Shown: positions 18,881 to 27,485 of the stretch, piece by piece
How positions within the stretch are numbered: the stretch's first letter is position 1
Layout: every line of letters starts with the position of its first letter
From: Bosea sp. 685
Lineage (GTDB): Bacteria; Pseudomonadota; Alphaproteobacteria; Rhizobiales; Beijerinckiaceae
Length of the DNA stretch: 64,000 bases
Reading direction: 5' to 3'
NCBI RefSeq assembly: GCF_031884435.1
Contig: NZ_CP134779.1
Coordinates: 868,001 to 932,000 of the forward strand
Made by a program: the position numbers and the translations under genes
The notes under the pieces: generated by a model
Told to the model about the DNA's origin: nothing
Seen by the model: the letters and a program-made list of their open reading frames with translations, nothing else
The model's database searches: none

Positions 18881-19864
18881 TCACTGCGTCGCCTGGATCG
18901 CGACGACCATGTCCTTCAGCTTCGCGTCGGTGACGAACTTGTCGTAGACCGGCTTCATCGCGTCGATGAAGGGCTGCTTCTCCACCGCGTTCACCTGGGC
19001 GCCGCCAGCTTTCACCTTGGCTTCCGATTCCTTCTCGCGCGCATCCCAGAGCTCGCGCATCTTGAGGACAGAGTCCTTGGCGGCGACACGGATCAGCTTC
19101 TGGTCCTCGGGCGAGAACTTGGCGAAGCTGCGCTTCGACATCACCAGAACCTCGGGCGAGAGCGAGTGTTCGGTGATCGAATAGAATTTCGAGACCTCGA
19201 AATGCCGCGTCGATTCATAAGACGGCCAGTTGTTCTCGGCCCCGTCGATGACGCCGGTCTGGAGTGCCGAATAGACTTCGCCGAAGGGCATCGGCGTGGC
19301 GTTGGCGCCGAGCGCCGAGACCAGGGCGACGAACATGTCCGACTGCTGGACGCGGATCTTCATGCCCTTCATGTCGGCGGGCGTCTTGATGGGGCGCTTG
19401 CCGTTGTAGAAGGAGCGCGAGCCGGAATCGTAGAAGGCGAGCCCGATCAGGTCGTGCTTGTCGAATTCGGAGAGCAGATTGTCGCCGATCGACCCGTCCA
19501 TGACCTTCCGCATGTGGTCGACAGAGCGGAAGATGAAGGGCAGCGATGGTACATTGGTCGCCGGGATCAGATTGTTGAACGGCGCCATGTTGATGCGGTT
19601 CAGGTCGATGACGCCGAAGCGGGTCTGGTCGATCGTGTCCTTCTCTTGGCCGAGCTGGGCGGAGTGGAAGACGTTGATCTTGATGCGGCCATTGCTGCGC
19701 TGATCGAGCAACTGGCCCATATATTTGACCGCTTCGATTGTCGGATAGCCGTCCGGGTGGATGTCGGTCGAGCGCAGGGTGACGTTCTGAGCGCTTGCTG
19801 CGCCGGTGACGGCGGCGAACATGGCCGCGCCGGCCAAGGCCGCGAAGGTGCGTTTGGTCAACAT
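18881..19864 (-). CDS. dctP: TRAP transporter substrate-binding protein (DctP)
   Basis: A 327-residue periplasmic DctP-family protein. A signal peptide (MLTKRTFAALAGAAMFAAVT, then GAASAQ) precedes the mature domain, which begins NVTLRSTDIHPDGYPTIEAV. Family landmarks include MKGMKIRVQQSDMFVAL and GVIDGAENNWPSYESTRHFE; the arginine of KIRV usually binds the substrate carboxylate. The frame extends upstream, but ATG 19864 has GAGAGGA close before it and begins the signal peptide. Given the neighbouring genes the ligand is probably glucuronate or galacturonate (inference). Confidence 0.92.
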   Translation of the reverse strand: MLTKRTFAALAGAAMFAAVTGAASAQNVTLRSTDIHPDGYPTIEAVKYMGQLLDQRSNGRIKINVFHSAQLGQEKDTIDQTRFGVIDLNRINMAPFNNLIPATNVPSLPFIFRSVDHMRKVMDGSIGDNLLSEFDKHDLIGLAFYDSGSRSFYNGKRPIKTPADMKGMKIRVQQSDMFVALVSALGANATPMPFGEVYSALQTGVIDGAENNWPSYESTRHFEVSKFYSITEHSLSPEVLVMSKRSFAKFSPEDQKLIRVAAKDSVLKMRELWDAREKESEAKVKAGGAQVNAVEKQPFIDAMKPVYDKFVTDAKLKDMVVAIQATQ

Positions 19865-19958
19865 TGTCGGTTTCCTCTCCCGTGGTCTTGCGCCGGTTTT
19901 TCCCGGTCGTTCTTGCCCGTGATGGGCGGCCTGCCGACCCCTGCCGGTCAGGCGAAGA

Positions 19959-20300
19959 TCAAAGAAACTCCTCCCGCATCGGCGTGAAGGAATCGACGAG
20001 CTGCCCGGCCTCGACCGCGACGACGCCATGGATGAGATCGGCCGGCACGAAGAAGGTGTCGCCGGCGATCAGGCGCTCGGTCCGGCCGTCGATGGTGACG
20101 TCGAAGACGCCGCTCTCGACATAGGATGCCTGCCGGTGCGGATGGCTGTGCGCCTTGCCGACAGCGCCGGCGTCAAAAGCGACGCATACGACCATCAGAT
20201 CGGGGCCATAGGCCATGATCTTGCGCTTCACGCCGGGTTCGGTCGGCTCCCAGGCGAGGGCGGCTTCGTGCTGGAAGAAGGAATTGAGACGGTTCGTCAT
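19959..20300 (-). CDS. kdgF: Cupin, probable KdgF (unsaturated uronate linearisation)
   Basis: A 113-residue single-domain cupin. The metal-site motif is visible as AHSHPHRQASYVESGVFDV, with a second cupin motif AGDTFFVPADLIHGV. This matches KdgF, which speeds ring opening of 4,5-unsaturated galacturonate to 5-keto-4-deoxyuronate. The ATG at 20300 overlaps the kduD stop as ATGA. Its place right after kduI and kduD supports the call; a general cupin function cannot be excluded. Confidence 0.82.
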   Translation of the reverse strand: MTNRLNSFFQHEAALAWEPTEPGVKRKIMAYGPDLMVVCVAFDAGAVGKAHSHPHRQASYVESGVFDVTIDGRTERLIAGDTFFVPADLIHGVVAVEAGQLVDSFTPMREEFL

Positions 20301-21061
20301 CGCGCCAGCCAACCTCCGTCGACGGGAAGGATCGCGCCGTGCATGTAGGCCGCCGCATCGCTCGCCAGGAACACCGCCGCACCGCCGATGTCCGAGGGTT
20401 TGCCCCAGCGCGCGGCGGGAATGCGGGCGAGGATCGCGGTGCTGCGTTCTGGATCAGCGCGCAGGGCTTGGGTGTTGTTGGTTTCGATATAGCCGGGGGC
20501 GATCGCGTTGACGTTGATGCCTTTGGCCGCCCATTCGCAGGCGAGCAGTTTGGTCAGCCCGGCAAGCCCGCTCTTGCTTGCGGTGTAGGAGGCGACGCGG
20601 ATGCCGCCCTGGAAGGAGAGCAGCGAGGCGATGTTGACGATGCGGGCGCTGCGGCCGGCGGCAAGAGCCGCCTTGGCGAAGGCCTGGCTGAGGAAGAACG
20701 CCGCCTTGAGATTGAGGTTCATCACCTCATCCCAGTCGGCCTCGCTGAAATCGAGCGCGTCCGAGCGGCGGATGATGCCGGCATTGTTGACCAGGATGTC
20801 GAGCGGGCCGGCTGTGGCCACCGCGCTTGTGATCGCCTTGGCCGCGCTGCCGGGTTGCTGCAGATCGAGTTGAAGCGGTACGGCGCTTGCGCCCGCCGCC
20901 TTGATCAGCCCCAGCGTCTCGCTCATATCCGAGCGCCCTGCCGCGACGATCGTCGCCCCGGCCTCAGCCAGCGCCAGCGCGATGCCCTGGCCGATGCCGG
21001 TATTGGCGCCTGTGACCAGCGCGGTCCGGCCTTCGAGCGAGAAGGGCGAGCGGCGGGTCAT
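20297..21061 (-). CDS. kduD: 2-deoxy-D-gluconate 3-dehydrogenase (KduD-type SDR)
   Basis: A 254-residue short-chain dehydrogenase. The cofactor site is ALVTGANTGIGQGIALALAE, the structural NNAG motif is DILVNNAGIIRRSD, and the catalytic Ser and Tyr-x3-Lys lie in NIASLLSFQGGIRVASYTAS and the following K. The C-terminus VFLASDAAAYMHGAILPVDG is typical. With KduI it would reduce 2,5-diketo-3-deoxygluconate to KDG. The frame runs far upstream, but ATG 21061 shares its A with the kduI stop (TGATG) and gives the normal length. Confidence 0.88.
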   Translation of the reverse strand: MTRRSPFSLEGRTALVTGANTGIGQGIALALAEAGATIVAAGRSDMSETLGLIKAAGASAVPLQLDLQQPGSAAKAITSAVATAGPLDILVNNAGIIRRSDALDFSEADWDEVMNLNLKAAFFLSQAFAKAALAAGRSARIVNIASLLSFQGGIRVASYTASKSGLAGLTKLLACEWAAKGINVNAIAPGYIETNNTQALRADPERSTAILARIPAARWGKPSDIGGAAVFLASDAAAYMHGAILPVDGGWLAR

Positions 21062-21912
21062 CAGCGCAGCGTCTCCACCGGGGCGGGATCCATGTCGGTG
21101 AACTCGACATTGTCGCCGGCCATGGCCCAGACGAAGGCGTAGTTCGAGGTGCCGCAACCGCAATGGACCGACCAGTTCGGAGCGATTACGGCCTGCTCGT
21201 TGGCGACCAGGAGGTGGCGGGTCTCGGTCGGCTCGCCCATGAAATGGAAGACGCGGTGGGCGGGGTCGAGGTTGAAGTAGAGATAGGCCTCCATGCGCCT
21301 CGTATGGGTGTGGCAAGGCATCGAGTTCCAGACCGAGCCCGGCTCCAGCGCCGTCATGCCCATCACCAGCTGGTTGGTGCCAGTGGTGTTGGGCATGATG
21401 TATTGCCGGATGGTGCGCTTGTTCGATGTCTCGGCCGAGCCGAGATGGATGGTGTTGGCGTCACTCTTGCGGATGAGCTGGTGCGGCGCCTCGCGATGCG
21501 CCGGGGCGCTGGTCAGGTAGAATTTCGCCGGGTTGGCGGCGTCCGCGCTGGTGAAGGAGACCTCCTTCACGCCGAGCCCGACATAGAGCGCGTCGAGATT
21601 GGGGATGTCGAAGCGCTGGCCGTCGACGGTGACGCTGCCTGCGCCGCCGAGATTGATCACGCCGAGTTCGCGCCGCGCCAGGAAGAAGGGTGTGCCCGTT
21701 GGTGCAAAGGGCTCAAGCGTCAGCGGCTTTGCCGCAGGCGTCGCGCCACCGACGATCATGCGGTCGTAATGGCTATAGGTCAGGGTGACCTCGCCGGACG
21801 CGAAGATGCGCTCGATCAGGAAGTCGTCGCGCAGGGTTTGCGTCTCATAACGCTTCACATCGCGCGGATGGGCCGCCTGGCGTTCGTCGATCGTCTTCGT
21901 CGCGGAGGTCAC
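21061..21912 (-). CDS. kduI: 5-dehydro-4-deoxy-D-glucuronate isomerase
   Basis: A 283-residue KduI cupin isomerase that converts 5-keto-4-deoxyuronate to 2,5-diketo-3-deoxygluconate. The zinc-binding region is visible as SMPCHTHTRRMEAYLYFNL, with a further ligand in SVHCGCGTSNYAFVW. The start is GTG 21912, which overlaps the uxaC stop as GTGA. Length is normal. Together with kduD and kdgF it shows that the cell can use 4,5-unsaturated uronates released from pectin or similar polymers. Confidence 0.95.
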   Translation of the reverse strand: MTSATKTIDERQAAHPRDVKRYETQTLRDDFLIERIFASGEVTLTYSHYDRMIVGGATPAAKPLTLEPFAPTGTPFFLARRELGVINLGGAGSVTVDGQRFDIPNLDALYVGLGVKEVSFTSADAANPAKFYLTSAPAHREAPHQLIRKSDANTIHLGSAETSNKRTIRQYIMPNTTGTNQLVMGMTALEPGSVWNSMPCHTHTRRMEAYLYFNLDPAHRVFHFMGEPTETRHLLVANEQAVIAPNWSVHCGCGTSNYAFVWAMAGDNVEFTDMDPAPVETLR

Positions 21913-23312
21913 AGCTTGTAGGCCTCCTTGGCCAGGCGGTAAGCGAGGTCATGGGCGACTTCGGCCGCCTCGTCCTCGTCGAGCCGGTGTTCGGCGACGA
22001 GCTTGGCGAGGTAGGTGCAGTCGCAGCGGCGGGCGACGTCGTGACGCGCCGGGATCGAGAGATAGGCGCGTGTGTCGTCGTTGAAGCCGACGGTGTTGTA
22101 GAAGCCGGCGGTCTCGGTGGTCAGCTCGCGGAAGCGCAGCATGGCCTCGGGCGCATCGAGGAACCACCAGCCAGGTCCGAGCTTCAGCGCCGGGTAATGC
22201 CCGGCCAGCGGCGCGAGCTCGCGCGAATAGCTGGTCTCGTCGAGGGTGAAGGCGATGACGGTGAGGTTGGGCTCGTTGCCGACCGCGTCGAGCAGCGGCT
22301 TCAGCGCCGTGACATAGTCGGTCTGGCGCGGAATGTCGGCGCCCATGTCGCGGCCGAACTCCTCGAACAGGCTGGCGTTGTGGTTGCGGAAGGAGCCGGG
22401 ATGGATCTGCAGGACGAGCCCGTCATCGAGGCTCATCTTGGCCATCTCGGTCAGCATCTGGCCGCGGAAGAGGTCGGCATCCTCAGTCGAGGCCTTGCCC
22501 TTGGCGACCTTGGCAAAGAGCTTCTCGGCTTCGGCCTGCGAGAGGTTGGCGGTGCGCGCCGTGGCATGGCCGTGGTCGGAGGAGGTCGCGCCGCGCTCCT
22601 TGAAATAGGCCCGGCGCTTGCGATGGGCCTCGAGATAGCCGGTCCAGGCGAAGACGTCCTCGCCGGTCAATTCGCCGAGGCTGGCGAGGTTCTCGGCAAA
22701 GCCCTCGAATTCGGGATCGACGACGCTGTCTGGCCTGTAGGCGGTGACGACCTTGCCGCCCCAGCCGGAGGCGCGGATCATGTCGTGCCATTTCAGATCG
22801 TCGAGCGCGCCTTCGGTGGTCGAGATCGCCTCGATGTTGAAGCGCTCGAACAGGGCCCGCGGCCTGAACTCCGGCTGGTCGAGCTTTTCGGCGATGATGT
22901 CGTAGATCGCGTCGGCATTGACGGGGGTGAGCCGCTCGTTGACGCCGAAGATGCTGGAGACGGCATGCTCGAACCACAAACGCGTCGGCGTGCCGCGGAA
23001 CAGATGCCAGTGGCTGGCGAAGAGCTTCCAGATGGCGCGCGGGTCGCTCTTGGCCGGCTTGCCGCCCTTGCGGGCGATGCCGAGCTGCTCCAGCCGGACG
23101 CCTTGCGAATAGAGCATGCGGAAGATGTAATGGTCCGGCTTGACGAAGAGAGTCGCGGGATCGGGAAAGGCCTTGTTCTCGGCGAACCAGCGCGGATCGG
23201 TGTGGCCATGCGGCGAGATGATCGGCAGATCGCGAATGCCCGCATAGAGCCGCCGCGCAATGCCGCGCGTCACTGGATCGGCGGGGAAGAGGCGATCATC
23301 GTGCAACAACAT
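21909..23312 (-). CDS. uxaC: Glucuronate isomerase
   Basis: A 467-residue UxaC of the amidohydrolase-related uronate isomerase family, which converts D-glucuronate to D-fructuronate and D-galacturonate to D-tagaturonate. The N-terminal metal motif SPHGHTDPRWFAEN and the segments GQMLTEMAKMSLDDGLVLQI and NDDTRAYLSIPARHDVARR are present. A GTG at 23330 is in frame, but ATG 23312 has GGAG at 23322-23325 and is preferred. It is the first gene of the minus-strand uronate operon and is divergent from a GntR/FCD regulator. Confidence 0.95.
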   Translation of the reverse strand: MLLHDDRLFPADPVTRGIARRLYAGIRDLPIISPHGHTDPRWFAENKAFPDPATLFVKPDHYIFRMLYSQGVRLEQLGIARKGGKPAKSDPRAIWKLFASHWHLFRGTPTRLWFEHAVSSIFGVNERLTPVNADAIYDIIAEKLDQPEFRPRALFERFNIEAISTTEGALDDLKWHDMIRASGWGGKVVTAYRPDSVVDPEFEGFAENLASLGELTGEDVFAWTGYLEAHRKRRAYFKERGATSSDHGHATARTANLSQAEAEKLFAKVAKGKASTEDADLFRGQMLTEMAKMSLDDGLVLQIHPGSFRNHNASLFEEFGRDMGADIPRQTDYVTALKPLLDAVGNEPNLTVIAFTLDETSYSRELAPLAGHYPALKLGPGWWFLDAPEAMLRFRELTTETAGFYNTVGFNDDTRAYLSIPARHDVARRCDCTYLAKLVAEHRLDEDEAAEVAHDLAYRLAKEAYKL

Positions 23313-23366
23313 CAAGCAAGACTCCAGCACGCACCGGCCAGGACAAGCCGAGCAGCGTCGGATAGA

Positions 23367-23382
23367 TATACTAATATACTAG
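23367..23382 (+). promoter_or_regulatory. Candidate operator: tandem ATATACTA repeat
   Basis: Two abutting copies of ATATACTA form an AT-rich island in otherwise GC-rich DNA, between uxaC and its divergent GntR regulator and 55 nt before the uxaC ATG. The position suits a regulator site overlapping the promoter. No binding data exist here. Confidence 0.5.
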
Positions 23383-23483
23383 CGTGTCAAACCACGTCGT
23401 GCTATCGCGGTTGAGTACCGCGGCACGGTTGCTGCGGCTTTGTGCAAAGGGGAGTTTCATCGGGAGTGGATGAGACGAGGGCG

Positions 23484-24227
23484 ATGTCGGAGATAGCGAG
23501 TGCGCGGGCGGCGGCGGTCGAGGCCACGCGCCGCGAGCGCCGGCCGATGCGCGGCGCCGGGACATCCTCCGGTCGCTCGACGGCGGCCTCGCTGGTGCAA
23601 GATGAGATGCGGCGCGCTATTCTCGCCATGCAGATTGTGCCGGGCGCGGCTCTCGTCGAAAAGGAGCTGACGGCGCGTTTCGGCATCAGCCGCACGCCGG
23701 TGCGCGAGGCGCTGATCAAGCTGAAGGAGGAGGGGCTGGTCGAGGTCTTTCCGCAGGCCGGCACCTTCGTGGCACGGATCCCGATCGAGGCGATTCCGGA
23801 AGCCGTGTTCATCCGGCAGGCGCTGGAATGCGCCACCATTGATCTCGTCGCCGGCATCGCGACGCCGGAGATCGTGGCGCGGCTCGATGCGGTGATCGCT
23901 CGCCAACATGAGGCTTTCGACGAGGGCGACCAGGAGCGCTTCCACCTGTTCGACGAGGCTTTCCACGAGACGATCGCGATCTGCGCGGGCTACCCCGGTA
24001 TTTGGAAGCTGGCGCATGCCGCCAAGAGCCAGATCGATCGCTGCCGGCGCATGACGCTGCCGGTGCCGGGCCGGATGGAGATGGTGATCCGCGAGCATCT
24101 CACGATCGTCGATGCGGTGCGGCGCAAGGACGGCCCGGCGGCGCAGGCGGCCATGCGCAAGCATCTCGGAACATTGCTGCCGGACCTTGTCCATCTGCGT
24201 GCAACGCATCCCGACTATTTCGCCTGA
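23484..24227 (+). CDS. GntR family regulator with FCD domain
   Basis: A 247-residue FadR-subfamily GntR regulator. The winged helix region spans VQDEMRRAILAMQIVPGAAL to FGISRTPVREALIKLKEEGL, and the C-terminal FCD effector domain has the usual metal-site pattern (FDEAFHETIAICAGY, REHLTIVDAVRRKDG). It resembles ExuR/UxuR regulators of hexuronate genes and is divergent from uxaC, so it probably represses the uronate operon until an intermediate such as fructuronate binds. The start is uncertain: ATG 23484, GTG 23466 and GTG 23442 are all in frame. Confidence 0.85.
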   Translation: MSEIASARAAAVEATRRERRPMRGAGTSSGRSTAASLVQDEMRRAILAMQIVPGAALVEKELTARFGISRTPVREALIKLKEEGLVEVFPQAGTFVARIPIEAIPEAVFIRQALECATIDLVAGIATPEIVARLDAVIARQHEAFDEGDQERFHLFDEAFHETIAICAGYPGIWKLAHAAKSQIDRCRRMTLPVPGRMEMVIREHLTIVDAVRRKDGPAAQAAMRKHLGTLLPDLVHLRATHPDYFA

Positions 24228-24270
24228 CAGCCCTGCGCGGCGCGGAGCTTGCTAGAGGCAGGGATGACGC

Positions 24271-24411
24271 GCGACGCTAGAGCAGGATGCGAAAAAGTGG
24301 GAACCGGTTTTTCGCATTGATCCTGCTCTCACTTTTAGATGAGAGACGAATTCAGATTTCAGACGGGGTCACTTTGTGACTCCGTCTGAAATCATCCGGC
24401 TCTAGCGTCGC
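24271..24411 (+). repeat. Two-hairpin structured repeat, copy A
   Basis: Outer 13-bp perfect inverted repeat (24271-24283 with 24399-24411). Inside lie a first hairpin containing GAAAAAGTGGGAACCGG and GAGCAGGATGC, and a second with arms GATTTCAGACGG and CCGTCTGAAATC. Three related copies occur at 42841-42968 (inverted), 53080-53191 and 59018-59134. It fills most of the 218-nt gap before the amidase gene. Confidence 0.85.
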
Positions 24412-24445
24412 CTGTCGCAGCCGAATCCAGGACGAGGACCCCCCG

Positions 24446-25828
24446 ATGACCAATCCCGCCGATCTGAGCGCGGCCGATCTGCTCGATGCCTATCGCGCCA
24501 AGACGCTCTCTCCCGTCGAAGTGACGGAGGCCGTGATCGCCCGGATCGACGCCTATGAGCCCAAACTTCGGGCGCTCTATGCCTATGATCCGGCCGCCGC
24601 GCTTGCCGCCGCCAGGGCGTCCGAGGCGCGCTGGTTCAAGGGCGAGGCGTTAGCGCTCGACGGCGTGCCGGGCACGATCAAGGAGAACATCGCGACCAAG
24701 GGCGTGCCGATGCCGATCGGCACGGCGGCGCGCGATCTCGTCCCGGCGACAGAGGACGCACCGGTCGCGGCCCGGTTGAACGAGGCGGGCTTCATCACGC
24801 TCGCCAAGACGACGATGCCCGATTACGGCATGCTCTCCTCCGGGCTTTCCAGCTTTCACGAACTCGCCCGCAATCCCTGGAACCTGGCGATGAATCCCGG
24901 CGGCTCCTCGGCCGGTGCTGGAGCAGCGGGCGCCGCCGGTTACGGCCCCTTGCATGTCGGCACCGATATCGGCGGCTCGGTCAGGCTGCCGGCCGGCTGG
25001 TGCGGGCTCGTCGGCCTGAAGCCGAGTTTTGGGCGGGTGCCGATCGATCCGAGCTACTATGGTCGTGTCGCCGGCCCGATGACGCGCACCGTGACCGACA
25101 CGGCGCTGATGATGCGCGAATTGTCCAAACCCGATGCGCGCGACGGCATGAGCCTGCCGCCGCAGGAGATCGACTGGCTGTCGCTCGACATCGATCTGAA
25201 GGGCCTGCGGATCGGCCTGCAGCTCGACCCCGGCATCGGCATCGAAGTCGAGCCCGAGACGAAGGCCGCGATCGAGGCGGCGGGCAAGGCTTTTGAGGCC
25301 GCAGGCGCGATCGTGACCTCTGCTCCCGCTTTCATGACGCGCGCCATGCTCGACGGGCTCGACGATTTCTGGAGCCAGCGCGCCTGGGCCGATATCGGCG
25401 CGCTGCCGCCGGAGAAGCAGGCCAAGGTACTGCCCTATATCTTCCAATGGGCGGAACGCGGAAAGACGCTCTCAGGCGAACGGGTCTATCGCGGCATGAG
25501 CCAGATGCTGGCGATCAAGGATGCGGCGCTGAAGCAAAGCGCGCCGTTTGATTTCGTGTTGTCGCCGGTCTCGCCGGTGCCGAGCTATCCGGCCGAACTC
25601 GCCTCGCCGATCCATGATCCGGATCGTCCCTTCGAGCATATCTGCTTCACGCTTCCCGCCAATATGTCAGACCAGCCCTCGATCTCGGTGCATGCCGCGA
25701 TGACCAGGGGCGGCTTGCCGATCGGCTTGCAGATCACCGGGCGACGCTTTGATGATCTCGGTGTGCTGCGGATGGCGAAGGCCTGGGAGGAGATGCGCGC
25801 GCCGATGCCGGCCTGGCCGTCGCTGTAA
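24446..25828 (+). CDS. Amidase (amidase-signature family)
   Basis: A 460-residue amidase-signature hydrolase with a Ser-cisSer-Lys triad: the lysine in VPGTIKENIATKG (about residue 77) and the serine-rich signature NPGGSSAGAGAAGAAGYGP followed by GTDIGGSVRLPAGWCGLVG. Members hydrolyse linear amides, and GatA is the family prototype; no gatB or gatC lies nearby, so it is a metabolic amidase. It is on the opposite strand to the hyuAB cluster and about 0.26 kb from it, so it could belong to the same pathway, but that is inference. Confidence 0.88.
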   Translation: MTNPADLSAADLLDAYRAKTLSPVEVTEAVIARIDAYEPKLRALYAYDPAAALAAARASEARWFKGEALALDGVPGTIKENIATKGVPMPIGTAARDLVPATEDAPVAARLNEAGFITLAKTTMPDYGMLSSGLSSFHELARNPWNLAMNPGGSSAGAGAAGAAGYGPLHVGTDIGGSVRLPAGWCGLVGLKPSFGRVPIDPSYYGRVAGPMTRTVTDTALMMRELSKPDARDGMSLPPQEIDWLSLDIDLKGLRIGLQLDPGIGIEVEPETKAAIEAAGKAFEAAGAIVTSAPAFMTRAMLDGLDDFWSQRAWADIGALPPEKQAKVLPYIFQWAERGKTLSGERVYRGMSQMLAIKDAALKQSAPFDFVLSPVSPVPSYPAELASPIHDPDRPFEHICFTLPANMSDQPSISVHAAMTRGGLPIGLQITGRRFDDLGVLRMAKAWEEMRAPMPAWPSL

Positions 25829-25853
25829 TCCGGTTTTCCCCGCGAAAACACAC

Positions 25854-26061
25854 CGTCATCCTGGGCGACCGCAGGTCGACCCGGAATCCATCGGAGGGCG
25901 TCATTCTCGGGCTTGACCCGAGAATCTCATGACCAGAGCGCTCTGGTTTACGAGATGGTCGGGTCAATCCCGACCATGACGCGTTTGGGATCACGGCGCT
26001 CCGCGGAGTTTATCCTTGGGCCGATCAAAGATCGGCCCCGAGGGCTACGGCCAGGATGACA
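25854..26061 (+). repeat. Palindromic repeat (GTCATCC type) interrupted by a second repeat, copy 5
   Basis: Outer arms GTCATCCTGG and CCAGGATGAC (10-bp perfect) enclose a second, complete element of another family at 25899-25981. It fills the gap between the convergent amidase and flavoprotein genes; no gene is seen there. Confidence 0.75.
25899..25981 (+). repeat. GTCAT...CCATGAC two-hairpin repeat, copy 1 (nested)
   Basis: Left hairpin from TTCTCGGG and CCCGAGAA, right hairpin from GGTCGGG and CCCGACC, with ends CGTCAT and ATGACG. The same architecture recurs at 37746-37838, 43905-43985 and 52117-52199. Confidence 0.8.
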
Positions 26062-26084
26062 GGGGAGGTTCTCGAACTCGATCG

Positions 26085-27485
26085 TCAGGCTGAGGAAGAG
26101 GCCGCCGCCGCCCTGCCTGCGATCTCGCCCAGCGCAACGGCGGTCAGCAGGCCGTTGCCGGAGAGGTAGCCCGAGGCCTGCGCACCGGAGATGCCGACCG
26201 CCGCGCCGCCGCAGGCGTGGAGATTGGGGAAGGCGCGGCCGCCCCTGTCCAGGACGCGGGCGGCGTCATCGACGCGCAGCCCGCCCTGGGTATGGAATAG
26301 TGCGCCGGTGACGCGAACCGCATGGAATGGCGCTGCCAGGGGCGGCACATTCGAGAAGTCGCGGCCGAAGCGATCGCGTCCCTCACCATGCTTCAGCGCC
26401 GCGACCTCGGCTGCGGTGGCCGCCAGCGCGGCTTTCGGCAGGCCGGTCTTTGCGGCCAGATCTTCGATCGAATCTGCACTGACGATTGCGCCTTGCGCTT
26501 CGGCGTTCTGGAAATCCTCGAACTGGCGCGCGATGCCGGCGATGCGGGCATCGAAGATCGTCCAGGCCTTGCCCTCGGGCTGGCGCAGCACGGTGGCGGC
26601 CTGTTCGGAATAGCCATGACTCTCGTCGGAAAAGCGCTCGCCCAGGGCGTTGACCTGAAAACCGCCCTCCATGATCGTCGCCCAGCTGATCAGGATGCCA
26701 TGCGGCTGGGCGACCGAGCCATGGCCCTGATGGCCAGACATATCGACGAGCTCCGCGCCGAGCTGCTCGCCCCAGAGCACGGCGTCGCCCTCATTGCCGG
26801 AATGGCCGAACCAGAGCGCCTCCGCCATTTGCGGGATGTGGCGCGCCACCAGAGCGCGGTTGCCGCCATAGCCGTTGCAGGCAAGCACGAGCGCCTTGCA
26901 GCCAATTCTCTCCTCGCTGCCATCGGGACGGGTGCCGGCGACGCCGGCGATCACGCCGTCCGGCCTTCGGAACAGCGTGGTGGCGCGAAACCCGGTGACG
27001 ATCGGGATGTCCTGGGCCTCCACGGCCGCGCGCAAACGGTCGATCAGCTCCGAGCCGGTGCGCTTGGGCAGGCCGTGCATGCGCCGGGCGGAATGGCCGG
27101 GATAGGAGAAGTTGGTGATGACGTCGAAGGGCAGGCCATGACGGTCGGCGAGCCATTCAAGCACCGGGCCGATGTGCTCAGCCAATTGCCCGACCATGGC
27201 TGCGTCGGGTTCGTGATGCGCCTTTTCGAGGATGTCCCGGGCGAACAGGGCCGGGCTGTCCTCGATGCCGGCCTGTCGCTGGAAGCGCGTGCCGGCGGCG
27301 GGGATCAGTCCGGCCGAAAGCGCGGTCGAGCCCGAGGGCACGACATCACGCTCGACGATGACGACCTCGGCTCCGGCCTCCTTCGCGGCGAGCGCGGCCG
27401 CAAGTCCCGCCGCGCCCGCGCCGATGATCAGGACATCGGCCTCCACCTCGAAGGCGATGTCGTCGACGGGGCGGACAGCGTTCAT
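26085..27485 (-). CDS. FAD-binding_2 flavoprotein (fumarate reductase/ketosteroid dehydrogenase type)
   Basis: A 466-residue flavoprotein of the succinate dehydrogenase/fumarate reductase/KstD family. The N-terminal FAD site is DVLIIGAGAAGLAAALAAKE followed by VIVERD, the capping domain carries GGFQVNALGERFSDESHGYS, and the C-terminal FAD region is LHACGGAAVGISGAQASGYL. Relatives oxidise or reduce C-C bonds next to carbonyl groups. The frame extends upstream to 27716, but ATG 27485 overlaps the isochorismatase-fold gene stop (ATGA) and is the natural start. It is the last gene of the long minus-strand unit; desaturation of the pathway substrate is a possible role (inference). Confidence 0.85.
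   Translation of the reverse strand: MNAVRPVDDIAFEVEADVLIIGAGAAGLAAALAAKEAGAEVVIVERDVVPSGSTALSAGLIPAAGTRFQRQAGIEDSPALFARDILEKAHHEPDAAMVGQLAEHIGPVLEWLADRHGLPFDVITNFSYPGHSARRMHGLPKRTGSELIDRLRAAVEAQDIPIVTGFRATTLFRRPDGVIAGVAGTRPDGSEERIGCKALVLACNGYGGNRALVARHIPQMAEALWFGHSGNEGDAVLWGEQLGAELVDMSGHQGHGSVAQPHGILISWATIMEGGFQVNALGERFSDESHGYSEQAATVLRQPEGKAWTIFDARIAGIARQFEDFQNAEAQGAIVSADSIEDLAAKTGLPKAALAATAAEVAALKHGEGRDRFGRDFSNVPPLAAPFHAVRVTGALFHTQGGLRVDDAARVLDRGGRAFPNLHACGGAAVGISGAQASGYLSGNGLLTAVALGEIAGRAAAASSSA

Noticed and set aside
17388..19987. Long + strand frames opposite the TRAP genes
   Set aside because: Their products are His/Asp/Arg-rich low-complexity strings typical of antisense shadows; the minus-strand genes carry signal peptide and membrane segments.
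21951..23414. A 487-residue + strand frame opposite uxaC
   Set aside because: Shadow of uxaC; no recognisable domain and no ribosome binding site.
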